Source: Phycomyces blakesleeanus NRRL 1555(-) (taxonomy: Eukaryota; Mucoromycota; Mucoromycetes; Mucorales; Phycomycetaceae). From it: DNA of 45,390 bases. The translations under genes and the position numbers were made by a program. Where the stretch lies: assembly GCF_001638985.1 (NCBI RefSeq), contig NW_017265172.1, positions 1 through 45,390 of the forward strand, written 5' to 3'. A model generated the notes under the pieces. It ran no database searches and was not told the origin of the DNA. It saw only the letters and a list, made by a program, of their open reading frames with translations. Below are positions 20,064 to 31,752 of the stretch, piece by piece. Each line of letters begins with the position of its first letter. Position 1 is the first letter of the stretch.

Positions 20064-21287
20064 TATATGGCACCCATCGAGTGCGTGACGTTATCAAAAG
20101 GTTGAAACCAGTTGATGTTGAGAGTCAACATTAATGAACGCGAATCCTTTGTGAATTGCACGCCATCTTTGTCTTTGAGCTCTTTCCACATGGCACCATT
20201 GTATATGTCACACATCGTGTCCACCATCTTCAACTCGTGATTCCAATGTCTAATTTTATCCTCGAATCCTGAATGAAGAAAAAACATTTGTAAAGCATTA
20301 ACAACAGACTGGTACAAGTATGAACGCTTGGCCACCAAAGCACCCAATGCTGATGTTTTTGTCAATTGGCAGTTGCAAGACGAGTGTGCACCAAGCTTTA
20401 CAAAATCGCAATGAGATGGGACAGATGCACTTTCTTTGTACACCTTGTGACAATCCTGACACACAACAAATTTCTTTATGCCTTTGGTCATGGCTGAGAA
20501 ACCTGTCATGCGCTGAAGACCAGGAAGGCTCAAGGGCAGTTGGAAATCCTGCTTGTAAATTGTCAAGAGCTTGTTGATGAACTCGATCAAGACAACAGCG
20601 CCCTTGTCAACCACATAGTGGGAAGCAAACATCACCACAAAAGTAGCAATGAACCTGTGCACTGGGTTCTGGAGCATATCGGGGGTGGCAAAAGAGTCTA
20701 TTATTAAAAAAAAATTAATGCTATTTTTTTTTAAAAAATTTTAACACTAACTGACCTTCACTATTCAATTCATTGTTGTTGAGCTCAACAACATCGTCTT
20801 CGCTTTCGTCTTCACTGATTTCATTGCTGTTCCTTCCACTGTCATCATTGTCGCTATTGCTGATTGCATCATTAGTAACAGAAACGTCTTCAGTGTCAGA
20901 CATTGAAGCTCCTTCCCAAACAGGTGAGTTTGTCTGAGTGTACAATTCTTCCAGGGCTCTGGGTTGATGGGTTAAGATAGCTACATTTAGAATATAACAC
21001 CTGGTTAATATCTAATGGTATCTGAATTAAATAAACCTTACCTTCATTATCAACCTCTATCATATTTCTTTGGGTAGACATGTCTATTACAACACGTTAT
21101 TTCATGGATTACAATACAATTAAATAAATTCAAATATTGTACCCCTTTCACATCTTATGGCATTTAGTCTTGCCCTTTTGTTATGATGTTGAGCAGTTCT
21201 TCTGGCAACAAAACTATAGCCGAGATTGTTCTGACTACATCCAGCACAATGGCACTTTTCATTGTAGAGTTCAGGAATTGTGGACAT
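20064..21287 (-). pseudogene. tnp2 transposase of element A, 5' exons and first part of exon 4
   Basis: Exons are 21143-21287 (ATG at 21287), 21042-21083, 20756-20980, and exon 4 from 20697 down to the element B insertion. Exon 1 has a Cys/His motif, CHCAGC followed by ARRTAQHH, also found in B (CKCSKC..LRRH) and C (CIKC..KRTAQHH). It may be a zinc-binding DNA-recognition module. Exon 3 is strongly acidic (SDTEDVS, SEDESEDD). Exon 4 begins DSFATPDMLQNPVHRF and contains CQDCHKVYKES and NINWFQPFDNV. The donor after exon 1 (GTACAA) is weak, so that border is less sure. This part has no premature stop. Confidence 0.85.
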
Positions 21288-21412
21288 AATGTTTATTTAT
21301 TTTTACTTTGAAGTGTTAAGAGAAAAAGGAAACAAATACAACATTTACTAAATTTAATATGTCTTTATAATGAATTCTTATGTCTTTATAATAATAATAA
21401 TAAATAATATTT

Positions 21413-21437
21413 TTGCCTGTTGTATCCAAGCCAATAG
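21413..21437 (-). promoter_or_regulatory. Conserved upstream motif of tnp2, element A
   Basis: CTATTGGCTTGGATACAACA plus GGCAA on the minus strand, 76 bp from the element end and upstream of tnp2. The same block lies at 31753-31777 in element C with two mismatches in 25. It could be a promoter element or a transposase-binding site. Confidence 0.6.
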
Positions 21438-21483
21438 AAAACCGGAAAACAGTGCTTTCATCTTGAACACACAAAAAAAGCTG

Positions 21484-21513
21484 AGATGAAAAAATACCCC
21501 AGATTTTCTATTG
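21484..21513 (-). repeat. Probable right terminus of element A
   Basis: On the minus strand it starts CAATAGAAAATCTGGGGTAT and runs into TTTTTTCATCT. The element B end has the same layout, GAAAA then GGGTA then TTTCATCT. The first bases CAATAG differ from CACTGG at two positions. Confidence 0.62.
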
Positions 21514-21520
21514 TTATAAT

Positions 21521-22687
21521 TTAACTTTGTACATGGTAATTCCTGTATGTTTTTCTAGTGATTGCAACAACTTCTGGAGAACTTTGGATATCATAACGGC
21601 GCCCTATTTCTATTGTTGCTCTAACAATTACCTGGAGTGTTCCAATAGGCTGATCACGGAATTGCTCAGCTACAGACTTAAGAGTGCGTGCATAAGGATT
21701 GCAAAAATTGATTGCATTTTGAATGGTTTCAATTGTTAAAGAATCCAATCCAGAAAATAAGGTTGAAAGCCTTGCTAGTTGTTCGTTTGTATTGCAAAAA
21801 TAAATCTGTGAAAATCATGCAGTAGTAGGATCTTGAGAACGAAGTGAGCCAATATTATGGTACATTGTACCATTTATACAGAATGTGAAAACACCATTTC
21901 TTCCACTGGCTAAATTTTTGTCAACATTTGCCTTGATTGAAGCAAATGCAAAAGCATTATTGAAAGCTCTAATGTTTGTATGAAAGTTTTCAGCTTGTTG
22001 GTTGGATTGATCATAGTTTGTTACAAAATCCAATAATGCTTGTGGTGGTACAAGAGGTAATGGAACAGTAATTTTTCTATTAGAACAGCACAATCCAAAC
22101 CTTGGGCTTGTTGAGCTACTTGCTTGTAGACACTCATCAATCCACATACGGGCATTACAATAAAGACATGTACGTTCCATTGGTGGGAAAACATGTCTAC
22201 GATATTGGTCTCCCTCATGTAAACAAATGTTTGGCCCAATAATGTTTTCAGGGATAAATGGGACCATGCGAGCAATTCTATACTGTAAAGTAGCAGAGAT
22301 ATTTTCGTTCATTCCATTGACTCTCTTGGGATTAAAAGGACAATCATGGTGACTTATTCTTAAATGTGTATTTGAGCCACAGCTTGAGCAAGTGCACGTT
22401 CCAATTACTGTCTGTTCAGGTACACTCTGAACAACGCGGGAAGAAGTGTCCTCTTTTATTCTCTCTTCGTTATTTGTGCTCATATTCTCATTGATGTTGA
22501 TTGCATTATTAGGGCAGCTGCAATGAGTTGATTGCCTGTGTCCTGTTAATTCACAACTTGGGCAATAATAGTTTTGAGCTTGTACATATGATACTGCACT
22601 ATTCAATGGACAATCTCTGTGCATTGTTCTTATGTGTGTATTAGATCCACATCTGCAGGAATGTGAGTACTGAGTAGTTTGAGACAT
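21521..22687 (-). pseudogene. Helitron Rep/helicase, N-terminal part only
   Basis: The protein starts at ATG 22687 with three Cys/His knuckles (CRCGSNTHIRTMHRDC, CPSCELTGHRQSTHC, CSSCGSNTHLRISHHDC). It continues into the Helitron-like N-terminal region (NNAFAFASIKANVDK, GVFTFCINGTMYHNIGSL, then FSQIYFCN after a stop). TGA at 21815-21817 interrupts it, perhaps from CGA. The frame ends at 21521 with no Rep HUH motif or helicase, so the rest is missing. Helitrons move by rolling-circle replication and this copy cannot. It starts eight bases right of the inferred end of element A, outside it. Confidence 0.85.
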
Positions 22688-22767
22688 TTTGAGTAATAAC
22701 AGTGTTAAGCTTGTTTAAATAACTTATAAATAAATTTATATATAAATAAATTTGAATATTATCATAG

Positions 22768-23247
22768 TTAATTTATATTTTTGAATTTTATTTTTATAAG
22801 AAGTAATAAGTTAGTTAAAAGATCATATGATGAGTTAGGAAGATGTATATCACGTAATGGGCTAACTCCATCCTGTCTTAATAATATGATGTATCTTATC
22901 ATGTACTTATCATCTTCAATTCTGTCAATGATATCCATATCTTTCTTACTGCTCACATTAGTGTTTTCTCTATTTGTTTATAAAATAATACAACTGATTA
23001 ACATATTGTCTATCTTTTTGTATTTTTGCTTTTCATAAGCTTACCTAAAGGCCAGGTTAGAAACCATTGCTGGTGTAGACTGGCTTTGATCAGGAAAATA
23101 AACTGCTTGAGAAACTTCAGCATTTACAAGTGAGTGTGTACTATTTGCAATACACTTTTCTAGACAGCTTTTTTATGTTTGACTGTTATTAAAGGTCAAC
23201 TTGCAAATTTGGCATTGGTAACAAGAGGCTTTTGTAATTGTATACAT
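22768..23247 (-). pseudogene. Unrecognised two-exon gene with a Cys motif
   Basis: Exon 1 runs from ATG 23247 to about 23045 and has CYQCQICKLTF, which looks like part of a zinc finger. An in-frame TAA follows it, and then NAEVSQAVYFPDQSQSTPAM up to a GTAAGC donor. Exon 2 continues from about 22945 with KKDMDIIDRIEDDKYMIRYI and ends at 22768. It is divergent from the gene at 23561, the same geometry as the third and partner genes of A and C. I cannot identify it. Confidence 0.4.
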
Positions 23248-23560
23248 GTTTAAGATAGGTAAAAAAAACTTTGTTATATAAGTAAGAGTAGAATTAGTTA
23301 CTTTCTGAATATATAGCTTTACACTTAATTATATCAAGACAATAATGTTATATGTATTTTGAATATATACTCGGGATCTTAAACAAGTATCTGTATGCTA
23401 TCAGTGAAGTTACTAGATCAATAATTCTTTAAAAGTAACCAATAGATTTGCACAAATAATTTGATGCTAAAAATTTGAAACTAATAATAGTTTCTAGTAA
23501 AACTTTTTCTCTTTCTTTCTTTTTCTATAACAAACAAGTAACTAATTTGTTTTTACAATT

Positions 23561-24199
23561 ATGAACAATACAGAAAATACGGTCATTCAGTTGTTTCAAG
23601 GAATACAAGCTGCACTTATTTCTTTAAAGAGTGGTCAAGAAGCATCAGAAAAGAAAACAAGATGTGATGCAACTTCAAATGACAAATCTTTACAATGTAT
23701 TTAAAGATTGTGAATTCCCAAATAAAACTATTGCAACATCTAGCAATGTAAGCAAATGTCATAATAATTAAAGTCTTATTAATTAATATCAAATATAATA
23801 GACTCCTACTGACATCATTCCAAAACCAGTATCAAACATCAATAATATTACTACAAAACATATATATATGATGATAAAACATGATCTTGAGATCGAGCTA
23901 ACCAAGAAAATCAAAAGGATTGTTAATACATGTACCAAGATTATATGTGATCAACTGCCAGCTCTTCCATCTGTTCAGGATCTTAGAACAAACCCGGCTG
24001 GTCATTGCTTTCTCAAGAAGATAAAACCAGGTTGTGTATAAATCATTTCATCATACTCAAAGACAATGGAATTGATTTCACCAGATGCCAAAGAAACTGG
24101 GTATCACTTGCAAAGGTTAGCCAGCTCTTGAGAGGGCATATGAAACAAGAATTTTCTGATAAGTTCATATCTGATAGGTATAATAAATTATATAATTAA
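23561..24199 (+). pseudogene. Unrecognised two-exon gene, frameshifted
   Basis: Exon 1 is 23561-23747 (NTVIQLFQGIQAALISLKSG), then a one-base shift into KDCEFPNKTIATSSN. Exon 2 from 23802 has KHDLEIELTKKIKRIV, DQLPALPSVQDLRTNPGW (one more shift) and SQEDKTRLCINHFIILKDNG. The coding quality is good, but I recognise no family. Position and orientation mimic the partner genes of the CACTA-like elements without clear sequence similarity. It ends ten bases before the next Tc1 element. Confidence 0.45.
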
Positions 24200-24209
24200 T
24201 GTAATGATA

Positions 24210-25563
24210 CACCCAGCTTAGGGTGAAATTGACTTACTTATAACTCTGCTAAAATCAAAGAAGTACATCTCTGTTTTTCAAGGTTAAATAAGTTCTCAAA
24301 GACATAATCCTTAAAGACAAAAAATGAATAAAAGATTTTGTAATATGTGTTGCTTATTTATATTAAAAAATGATGGAGGTTTAATAGTTAATAGCTCCTC
24401 CATGCTTCTTTCTAACTAATATCATACGATCTTTAATGCTCAGGCAAAACTTCACATAAGTACTTGCTGTGATTTCTGCTCACTCCTCCAACAAAGCAAC
24501 CTCCAGTTCTTTTAGCGTGGTAGGCTGAGATCTTCTATCTCTAACCTTGTTATCAAGATAGCTCCACACATTCTCAATCGAATTGAGATCTGAACTTTTT
24601 GCAGGCCATGGTAAGATAGCCACATTGTTTCTTTTTTTTCACTGTTCTGCCAACTTGCTCTTATGTAGCTTGGCATTATCTTCTTGGAGAAGGTAGGTGG
24701 TGGTGTTCTTGTCAGGAAGGGCAGCAAGAAATAGAAGATAGTTGTCCTTCAGTGTCTGGACATACATTTCTTTTGTCATGTAGTCATCTAATATAACTAG
24801 TGGGCCAACATCTTCTGCCCAAATATATCCCCAAACTGATACTGAACCAGCCAACCCTTGCACTGCTGGTACCAGACAGTTATTGTCGTACTTCTCAAGC
24901 AGTTGGTGCCAAACATATTGCTGTCCACCTTTCTGAAAAAGGGTGAATCTGGACTTATCGCTCCAGATTACTGATATTCATTTATCATTCTAATTTTTTT
25001 GCTCTCTAACCTATTGCAAGCATGCCTTCTTTTGTGCTTCATCTAGGTAAGGCTTAGCCACAGCAACGCAAGAGCAAAGGTCCATATCGTGCAGATATTT
25101 GCATACTGTTGCTTGACTGATTGAGATGTCATGCATCTTTTTAACACTGCGCGTGATGGTATCTAATGTGTTGTGTCTATTTTTTTATGGTAAACTTCAA
25201 ATAACAAATTGTCTGTGGTGATAACTTCTTAGAGGCCTCAGAATGCTCCTTCTCAGTGCACATCTTCTTTGTCTCATATTTTTTAATTATACAATAAACA
25301 GTTGATTGGGGTATGTCTTCTGCATCTGAAATCTCACAGGGGCTACATCCTTTTTTATATCTTCCAATAATTATTACTTTTTCGAAATCTGTTGTCTTGT
25401 AATATGAGTTGGTAGTTTTAACTTTATTGTTCTTTGGCATTGTGATTTGTTTTATTAGAGAGATTATAGAATTAAAATAAAAGTAAAATAGAGAATAGTC
25501 TTCTTGGATAGAAAGAAGTCATGACAGGGTTGGAAGTAAGTCAATTTCACTCTAAGTCAGATG
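24210..25563 (-). mobile_element. Tc1/mariner element, second copy
   Basis: 1354 bp flanked by TA (24208-24209 and 25564-25565). The terminal inverted repeats, about 34 bp, read CACCCAGCTTAGGGTGAAAT on the left and CATCTGACTTAGAGTGAAAT on the right, then TGACTTACTT in both. It encodes a decayed transposase on the minus strand and is a different family from 67-1410. Confidence 0.88.
24381..25440 (-). pseudogene. Tc1-family DD34E transposase, decayed
   Basis: The N-terminus (25177-25440) has helix-turn-helix features (FEKVIIIGRYKKGCSPCEIS, IPQSTVYCIIKKYE). After a frameshift the catalytic part follows: SVSVWGYIWAEDVGPL, LLQEDNAKLHKS, and SSDLNSIENVWSYL 34 residues after the Asp. TGA at 24639-24641 lies where the family has Trp, after LAEQ. 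The first Asp region near 24960 is corrupted. About 350 codons, the normal length. Not functional. Confidence 0.85.
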
Positions 25564-25909
25564 TATTTAAAAATAATATATATTTAAAAAATAAATTATA
25601 ATCTTTTATTAAAGTATTTCTGACATTAGAAAAAGATATTGACTCTATAAAGTAGATATTATACTTTATTACATGAATACTTTTTTAGAAAATTAAAGAA
25701 TATTTCATATTATAATATTAAAATCTTTTTCAAATAGTATAAACTTAAGTTATATTAAAAATATATATAACTTTCTTAATACTAACATTCCTTTAAAATA
25801 GTCACAGTTTGTAAAATAAAAACAATTTAAATATATATATAAATAGAAAATTAAATATCGAAATAAAGAAAGAAAAAGATTTATTTAACAATATATTATT
25901 TTCTCAGCA

Positions 25910-25931
25910 TAGTCTGAGAAACAAATATTTT
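25910..25931. repeat. Small hairpin
   Basis: TTTCTCAG, a six-base loop CATAGT, then CTGAGAAA: a perfect 8-bp stem in the gene-free stretch 25566-26020. No U-tract follows, so a terminator role is not supported. Confidence 0.5.
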
Positions 25932-26021
25932 GCAGCCTAGCATGCTATTTATACCATTGCATTATAACATATACTTTATATTTATTAAGATCTTAAAAAA
26001 TTAATTAATATATCTACTATA

Positions 26022-27066
26022 ATGCCAAACACACAAAAGAATAACTCTTGTAGACTCTATAACATGTTTTCAGATTTTACAAAACAAAAGATACTTGGTC
26101 TTCAACTTGATAAAAATAATATTGTTAGCATTTCAGCCAAGCTGAATATACTCAAATCAACAGTTCAATATTTTTTAAAAAAAATATAAAGAAAGAGGAA
26201 CTACTGATAACAGAAAGTCTTCTGGAAGAGCACAGATACTTATACCTAAAGACAAAAGATGTATTTTCTTGAATCTTATAAAAGATAGATGGTTAACTTT
26301 AGATAATTGAGTTAATAATGCTAGTACTTACACAGAAAAGAATTTCAGCAAGGTTGCCATATATAAACCTTTACACAACATAGATTATTTTTGCCTTAAA
26401 TCTGTGTCAAAGCTTTATCTTATTAAGCCACATATTGTAAAATGTCAAACTTGGTATAAAATAATAAAAGACTGTAGTAATAAGTGAAAAACTGTTATCT
26501 CAAGTAAAAAGCTGTCATTTGTACTATATAAGTAAAATTCAAGAAGAAAGATCTACTGCCAAATAAATAAAATATTTAATACAGATCATTTTATCTCAAA
26601 GATACAAGAAAATAATGGATTAGTTATGGTCTTGTGATATATCTAGTCAGAAGAACTTAGCTCACTTGTTTTTGTAGATGAAAATATGAATGGTCTAAGA
26701 TGTATAAAAGTTCTTAAAGACTAGTTTCTTTTATTCTTACATGCTCTTCCTGTATCTAGCAGCAGTAGATATACTTTTAAGAAAAATAATACCAGTATAA
26801 ATCAATCAAAAGTTGCAGGAATGTTCAAAAAAGAACATGATATTAATGTTTTGCAATTGCCACTCAACAACTCTGACTATAGTCTTATAGAGAATATATA
26901 GAAAATCATTGATAATAGAATCAGAGCAAGAAGCTACAAATTAAATCTGCATAGTGAGCAGAAGACTACTTTATTAAAAGAGTAGAATAAAATATCAGCA
27001 AATACTTGCAGAAGATGCTGATTGAATATGCCAAATCGATTGATCTTACTTGAAAAAAAAGATTAA
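26022..27066 (+). pseudogene. Tc1-like transposase remnant, heavily decayed
   Basis: It starts MPNTQKNNSCRLYNMFSDF and continues with an HTH-like ISAKLNILKSTVQYF. It ends with LNNSDYSLIENI and NMPNRLILLEKK, which match the Glu region and the C-terminal MPNRL block of Tc1 proteins. Many stops and shifts interrupt it. I could not find terminal repeats. Confidence 0.7.
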
Positions 27067-27161
27067 CTAAATCTGCTAATAAAACTATATCTTTTTTTCC
27101 ATTAATAATATAAATGTTTTTCACTTTTATTATTCCAAGTATTGTATTTCAATACATATTA

Positions 27162-27476
27162 GGGTGTTTCAACAGTTTTAGATATCTGATTGTTCTGATT
27201 TCGTGAATTAAATATATAATCCAATAATAATCAACCTATAAAAAATCAACTGAGTGCCCTAAGTATGATATAAAATTTATATTTTTTTCTTAAAAAAATA
27301 AGCCCGCGATTTCTTCATTTTTCAACTATTCAAACAATTATTCAAACAACTAAAAATTTTGATAGTTGTTTGGAGATAAAATTTATCTACTTTTCAGATT
27401 AATGAGAGCCAATGATTTTTCAATATTAAACCCCCAAACCAAAAACAATCAAACCACTAGAACTGCTGAAACACCC
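27162..27476. mobile_element. MITE with TA target duplication
   Basis: A 315-bp non-coding element with ends GGGTGTTTCAACAGTTTTAG and, inverted, GGGTGTTTCAGCAGTTCTAG. Similarity continues into TGATTGTT. It is flanked by TA at 27160-27161 and 27477-27478. Size and duplication fit a Tc1/mariner-derived MITE. No autonomous partner with this end is in the window. Confidence 0.85.
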
Positions 27477-28920
27477 TATTACACATCTTTAGAAAGAGAT
27501 TTGAAGTTGTATATCTTTATTATTCACGCCAGATATTAAAATGGGTGAAACATATCTTTTTGGTACTGTACATTACTACTTGGAAGGCTTCTGTAATAAA
27601 TGATACAAGAAACATTTTTCAATAACATCCTACTTTCAAATCAAAAAATGAAAAAAGCATTTCAGAGACATGTCTGTGCGTGCGTATGATACATTACAAA
27701 ATATGTCAAGATCGGGTATTGATTGCATTTGTGTGTGCGTGCGTATGTACAAAATATATTAATTTTACAAAACATTAAATATAATAAAGTGTTTTACTGT
27801 TGTAGTACAAGGTTTTGGCACGCATTTATTTAGTTTTTTTATGAATGCATCACATTTAAATTCATTTGCGGCAGCTTTGTATAACTTTAGATGCTACAAC
27901 ATCACCATTTGGCCAACTTTTATATTATGTGGAGTCAAGAATCATTAGTTTTATATAAAAAAAAAGCCACTGTACTCAGTATTTAGTTGTTTCTTTAACT
28001 TTGAAATATATTTTAACAAGAGTATCTTCCTCTACTGAGATCATAACAAACACTAAAATACAACTCAAAAAATATTTTAAGTGGTACAGAGAAGAACAAG
28101 ATAAGCTCTATAGATATATTATTATAAAATGTATAAAAATTGTGACAAGAGCAGCTTTAAACTTGAAGAAGTTAATAATCAGAAGAGATTCTCTACTTGG
28201 TCAGATATAGAAGATTAATAAGCAATTAGTTTTCTGCTAAAGACTTAGTATATAAAGCGAAATATTATTATTGTTTTAAAATTAATAAAGTTATAGAAAA
28301 ACATAATTAGTATATTATACAAAAGAAGAGTATATCAAAAAAGTCTGGATTTTATTCAACATAAAATGTAATAGCTATAATATAAATGTTTTTTACTACA
28401 ATAACTGCTGATTGCCTTAATAATTACTTGAAAATAATAGAAAACACTATCTTGAAGAGTGTCTATCACTTTTGCCAAAAAGTGTGTAAAGTCTGGCAAA
28501 AATTACTTCTATAGTTGTTAAATTTATAAATAAAAAAATGACTTTACAAAGATGAGAAATATAACTTTTCAGAAATAGTTAGCAGATTTGATTATATATA
28601 TTAGACATGAAAGAACTTTCTAGCCCCTTACCATAGGCAGTACAAAAGTAAAGAAAAAATGCTGACAATGATTTCTGAAGCTATTGCATATTATTATCTT
28701 TGGAATTAACATACCTCTTTTATCTTTCTGAGGCATTCAATGACATAAGTAATTTGAATAGATCTCTCTTGTTTAGGTCTTATATCCAATAGACTATCCA
28801 TAATATATTATTTGTTATTAACAGCAATATATATATACTCTGACAATAAAAATCCTTGATGAATCACATTTTGTATACTGTTTTTTTATAGTATTCTTTA
28901 CTTTTGTCTTCCTTGCACCT
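27477..28920. other. Gene-poor AT-rich stretch
   Basis: No gene is supported. A short direct repeat TGTGCGTGCGTATG occurs near 27674 and 27736, each followed by ACAAAATAT within about 20 bp. One 69-codon frame at 28001-28210 is Lys/Ile-rich and resembles nothing I know. Confidence 0.6.
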
Positions 28921-28944
28921 TTATCTCAAACTTAACTGCCAATA

Positions 28945-29975
28945 TCAAAAAGTACTAAAAGAATCAAAACTACTCTGTCTAGCTTTGAGCTGTCAGATTT
29001 TGAGTATGAAGGCCTTGTTTGGCTCTCAAAAGTTAATCATACTCCAACTGACATCAAAAATCATATGAACATTTTTAGAACTACAGTTTTCTATGCTATA
29101 AAGCACTGGGAGACTACTGGAACAGTTCAGACAGAGAAAAGATCTAGAAAAACAAAGAAACTCAATGTAACAGATGTTATAAGTCTTTGTTTAAGTGTGA
29201 GACAGTCTTTTTGAGAGTTATGATTACCACCAGACAAATTTGAGAGCTGCAAACATTATTGTCTGTAGACAAACAGTTATCTGATATCTACAAGCAAACA
29301 GCTTGAATTCTTATATCTCTGTATCTAACTGAAATTAACCTATGAGCAGAAAAAGAATCGGTTGTATTGGACTAGAGCTAGGTCAGTTTTAGTATTGAAG
29401 ACTGAAGCAGAGTGATGTAATCAGATAAGTCGAGATTCATGATAAAAGACAATGATTCTGATTCATACATAATTTTTAAACCAGGGAAAAGATACCAAGA
29501 ATGTCATACACTAACAATAAAAAAGTATGGAAAAGGTTCTGTGATGATATGGAGTTGTTTCTGGGCTAATAGCAGTGGGTTATTATCATTTATCAAAGGG
29601 TCTGTAGATAAGAATGCATATATCAATTGTCTGTCAAAGGACTTTAATCTCTGTCACACACAAGTAAATGAGAAACATGATACTATGTTTATATTTCAAA
29701 AAGATAGTGCTAGCTGTCATATTGGATTCTATATAATATGGTAGAAAAACTATTAAGAGATTAAACAATTTGACTACTGGCTGTTGCAAAGTTCAGATTT
29801 GAATTCAATTGAGCATTCTTAGTCTGCTCTAAAGGCTAAGATTCAAAAGAGAATGATTTCTATTAGCAATATGCAAAAGCTGAAGGTCTGTATTCTTCAA
29901 GAATGCAAGTTGCTTTACTCAGGAGGTCTACAAACTCTTGTGGGAAGTATGTCTAACAAAATTAAACCAGTCATA
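28945..29975 (+). pseudogene. Tc1-like transposase remnant, decayed
   Basis: It has recognisable order: HTH-like FRTTVFYAIKHWETTG, SDKSRFMIKDNDSDSY at the first Asp region, YGKGSVMIWSCFWANSSG, FIFQKDSASCH at the second Asp, SSDLNSIEHSWSAL-like sequence at the Glu, and a C-terminal SMSNKIKPVI block. Several TAG/TGA codons lie at likely Trp or Arg sites. No ends were found. The stretch 30000-30744 that follows holds no gene I can support. Confidence 0.75.
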
Positions 29976-30744
29976 AAAACTTGTGGTGATCACATCATAT
30001 ATTACACTTTATTTTATTATTTTTATTCTATAATATATATATATATTTCTCTATAACAGCATAATGTTTGGCTCTATTTTATCAACTTTTTAAGAAGATA
30101 TAATATAATGAAGCTGATATATGATTTATTTGGAGACAGAAATCAAAAGTTTTGTTAGTGATTTCAGTTTAGAGAGTGTAGTTAGACCAATATTGAGAAA
30201 CTAGTGTGCGAGAGGCAGGAGTGACTCAGTGCAAAAGAGTTGCAAATAATTTATATAAATTGTTGAACTGTTTGATATGCAGTTAGACAGGATGACACAC
30301 AAATTTAGAGTACATCAAAGAAGGATGAAAATATAAAAGAGAGTAGCAGATTGAAGAGTAGAGGGATGCACTATCATTTAATATAATGTACTCTCTTATG
30401 TATGACAATTCAATTAAAATCTCTCAACACTTCAATGCAAACAACATTTATTATAATTTAAATATTCTGAGAAGAATGAGCTACCTTTTCCAATATAATT
30501 ACTCTGAGCAAAAGCAACAGCTACATCAATTGTATCACTCATAATCTAAACAACAACAAAAATAATATCAAATTAGAAGGAGTTCAAACCAAGACACAAC
30601 TATTGTCAGTACTAAAATGTAACTATTCATATATCAACAGATCAACTCTTATCTGTCTTATAGAGAGTATTCAAAGAACTGTTCTGCAACAAGCAAACAG
30701 AAACTGTGTGACAGCAGTCTTAATTATGTTGTCATAAAAGACCA

Positions 30745-31660
30745 ACGACATGTTAAGAGTTTGAAAGGGAAGTCAGACCCCAAGGTATTGCATGCCTAGA
30801 ACGTGCTTAACATGGTGATCAAGGTCTATAAGAAGGGGCACTGACATATTAACAACAGCTGAAGAAAGGTATGTTTGCAATTTGAGAGGTACTAACTTCT
30901 CAACAAAGTCAAGAAAGTAGTGAAGACCTGTGAGACGTGTTAAGTGAGAGTTTGTGTCAAGCAGAAAGAAGCTCACATATCTGTTTTATACAGTAGGATG
31001 TGATACTATTGGCCCTGTAACTCAGTCTAAGAAAGAAAACCAATATATTTTAGTAGCAGTTGACTATCTGACCCATTGGCTGGTGATGGCTGCCATTCTT
31101 GAAATCAATAAAAAGATAACCACAGACTTCTTATTTCAATACTTAGTCAAAGATTTTGATGTGCCTAAATACTTGTTGACCAAGTGAAGGTCTAATTTCT
31201 TGTCAGTACATGTAGCTAATTTCCTGTAACTCATAGCGTGTCAGCATTTGATAACAGTAGCATATCAACCACAGGTAAATGAATTGTGTAAGAAAATGAA
31301 CCCAATTATAGTATAGATCTTATCAAAACTGGTTCAAGACCATGGCCCACAAGACAGCTGGGGCTGACACTTGATTACCATTGCATGAGCAATCTGAACT
31401 ATATCCAATAAAGTGACCCATTATAGTCTTTCTATGTTCTTGTATAATTATAAAATGAGAATGTCATGACTGTGGTCAGATTCCACCTGGGACTTTCAGG
31501 AGATAGATCTGCAGAAAGTTTTGAGAAGCTAAGCCCAAATCATACATAGACTGATTGAGTAGTACCGTCTGCTGGCACAAGAGAGAACTGCAGCTCAGCA
31601 GAAGAAACAGAAGAAGAGATATGACAGACACTGGAAAAACATCTCTGAATACACTAGTGA
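30745..31660 (+). pseudogene. Ty3/gypsy integrase remnant, unrelated to the young element
   Basis: A zinc-binding region with KVVKTCETC, then GCDTIGPVTQSKKENQYILV and VDYLTHWLVMAA at the first Asp, followed by a degraded second Asp region (YLLTK where T-D is usual) and AYQPQVNELCKK near the Glu. The tail QKKRYDRHWKN is typical of integrase C-termini. Stops and shifts throughout. No LTRs could be paired with it. Confidence 0.8.
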
Positions 31661-31752
31661 TGAAATTATTCAGTGATAGTGTATATATAAAGTATTTTTC
31701 ATCTTAGTACCACTTTTTAAGTTCAAATAAAAAAACCTACTTTAACCACACT

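Larger units (their letters stand above)
1531..21513 (-). mobile_element. CACTA-like (tnp2) element A, split by two nested insertions
   Basis: The left end, CACTGGAAAAGAGGTGCGGT at 1531, resembles the well-defined end of element B. The right end, read inward from 21513, is CAATAGAAAATCTGGGGTAT followed by TTTTTTCATCT, which also aligns with B. Removing the gypsy insertion (6127 bp with duplication) and element B (7286 bp with duplication) leaves about 6570 bp. That is close to B without its own LTR-like insertion (about 6770 bp) and supports the borders. The three flanking bases do not match (AGA against TTA), so the duplication has decayed or one border is off by a few bases. It carries a third gene (-), a partner gene (+) and tnp2 (-). 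The stretch 1561-2300 holds no gene I can support. Confidence 0.72.

Noticed and set aside
31629..31650. CACTGGAAAAACATC, which looks like a CACTA-type terminus just left of element C
   Set aside because: It falls inside the decayed gypsy integrase and reads as RHWKN, a common integrase C-terminal motif. The aligned end of element C is about 40 bp further right.
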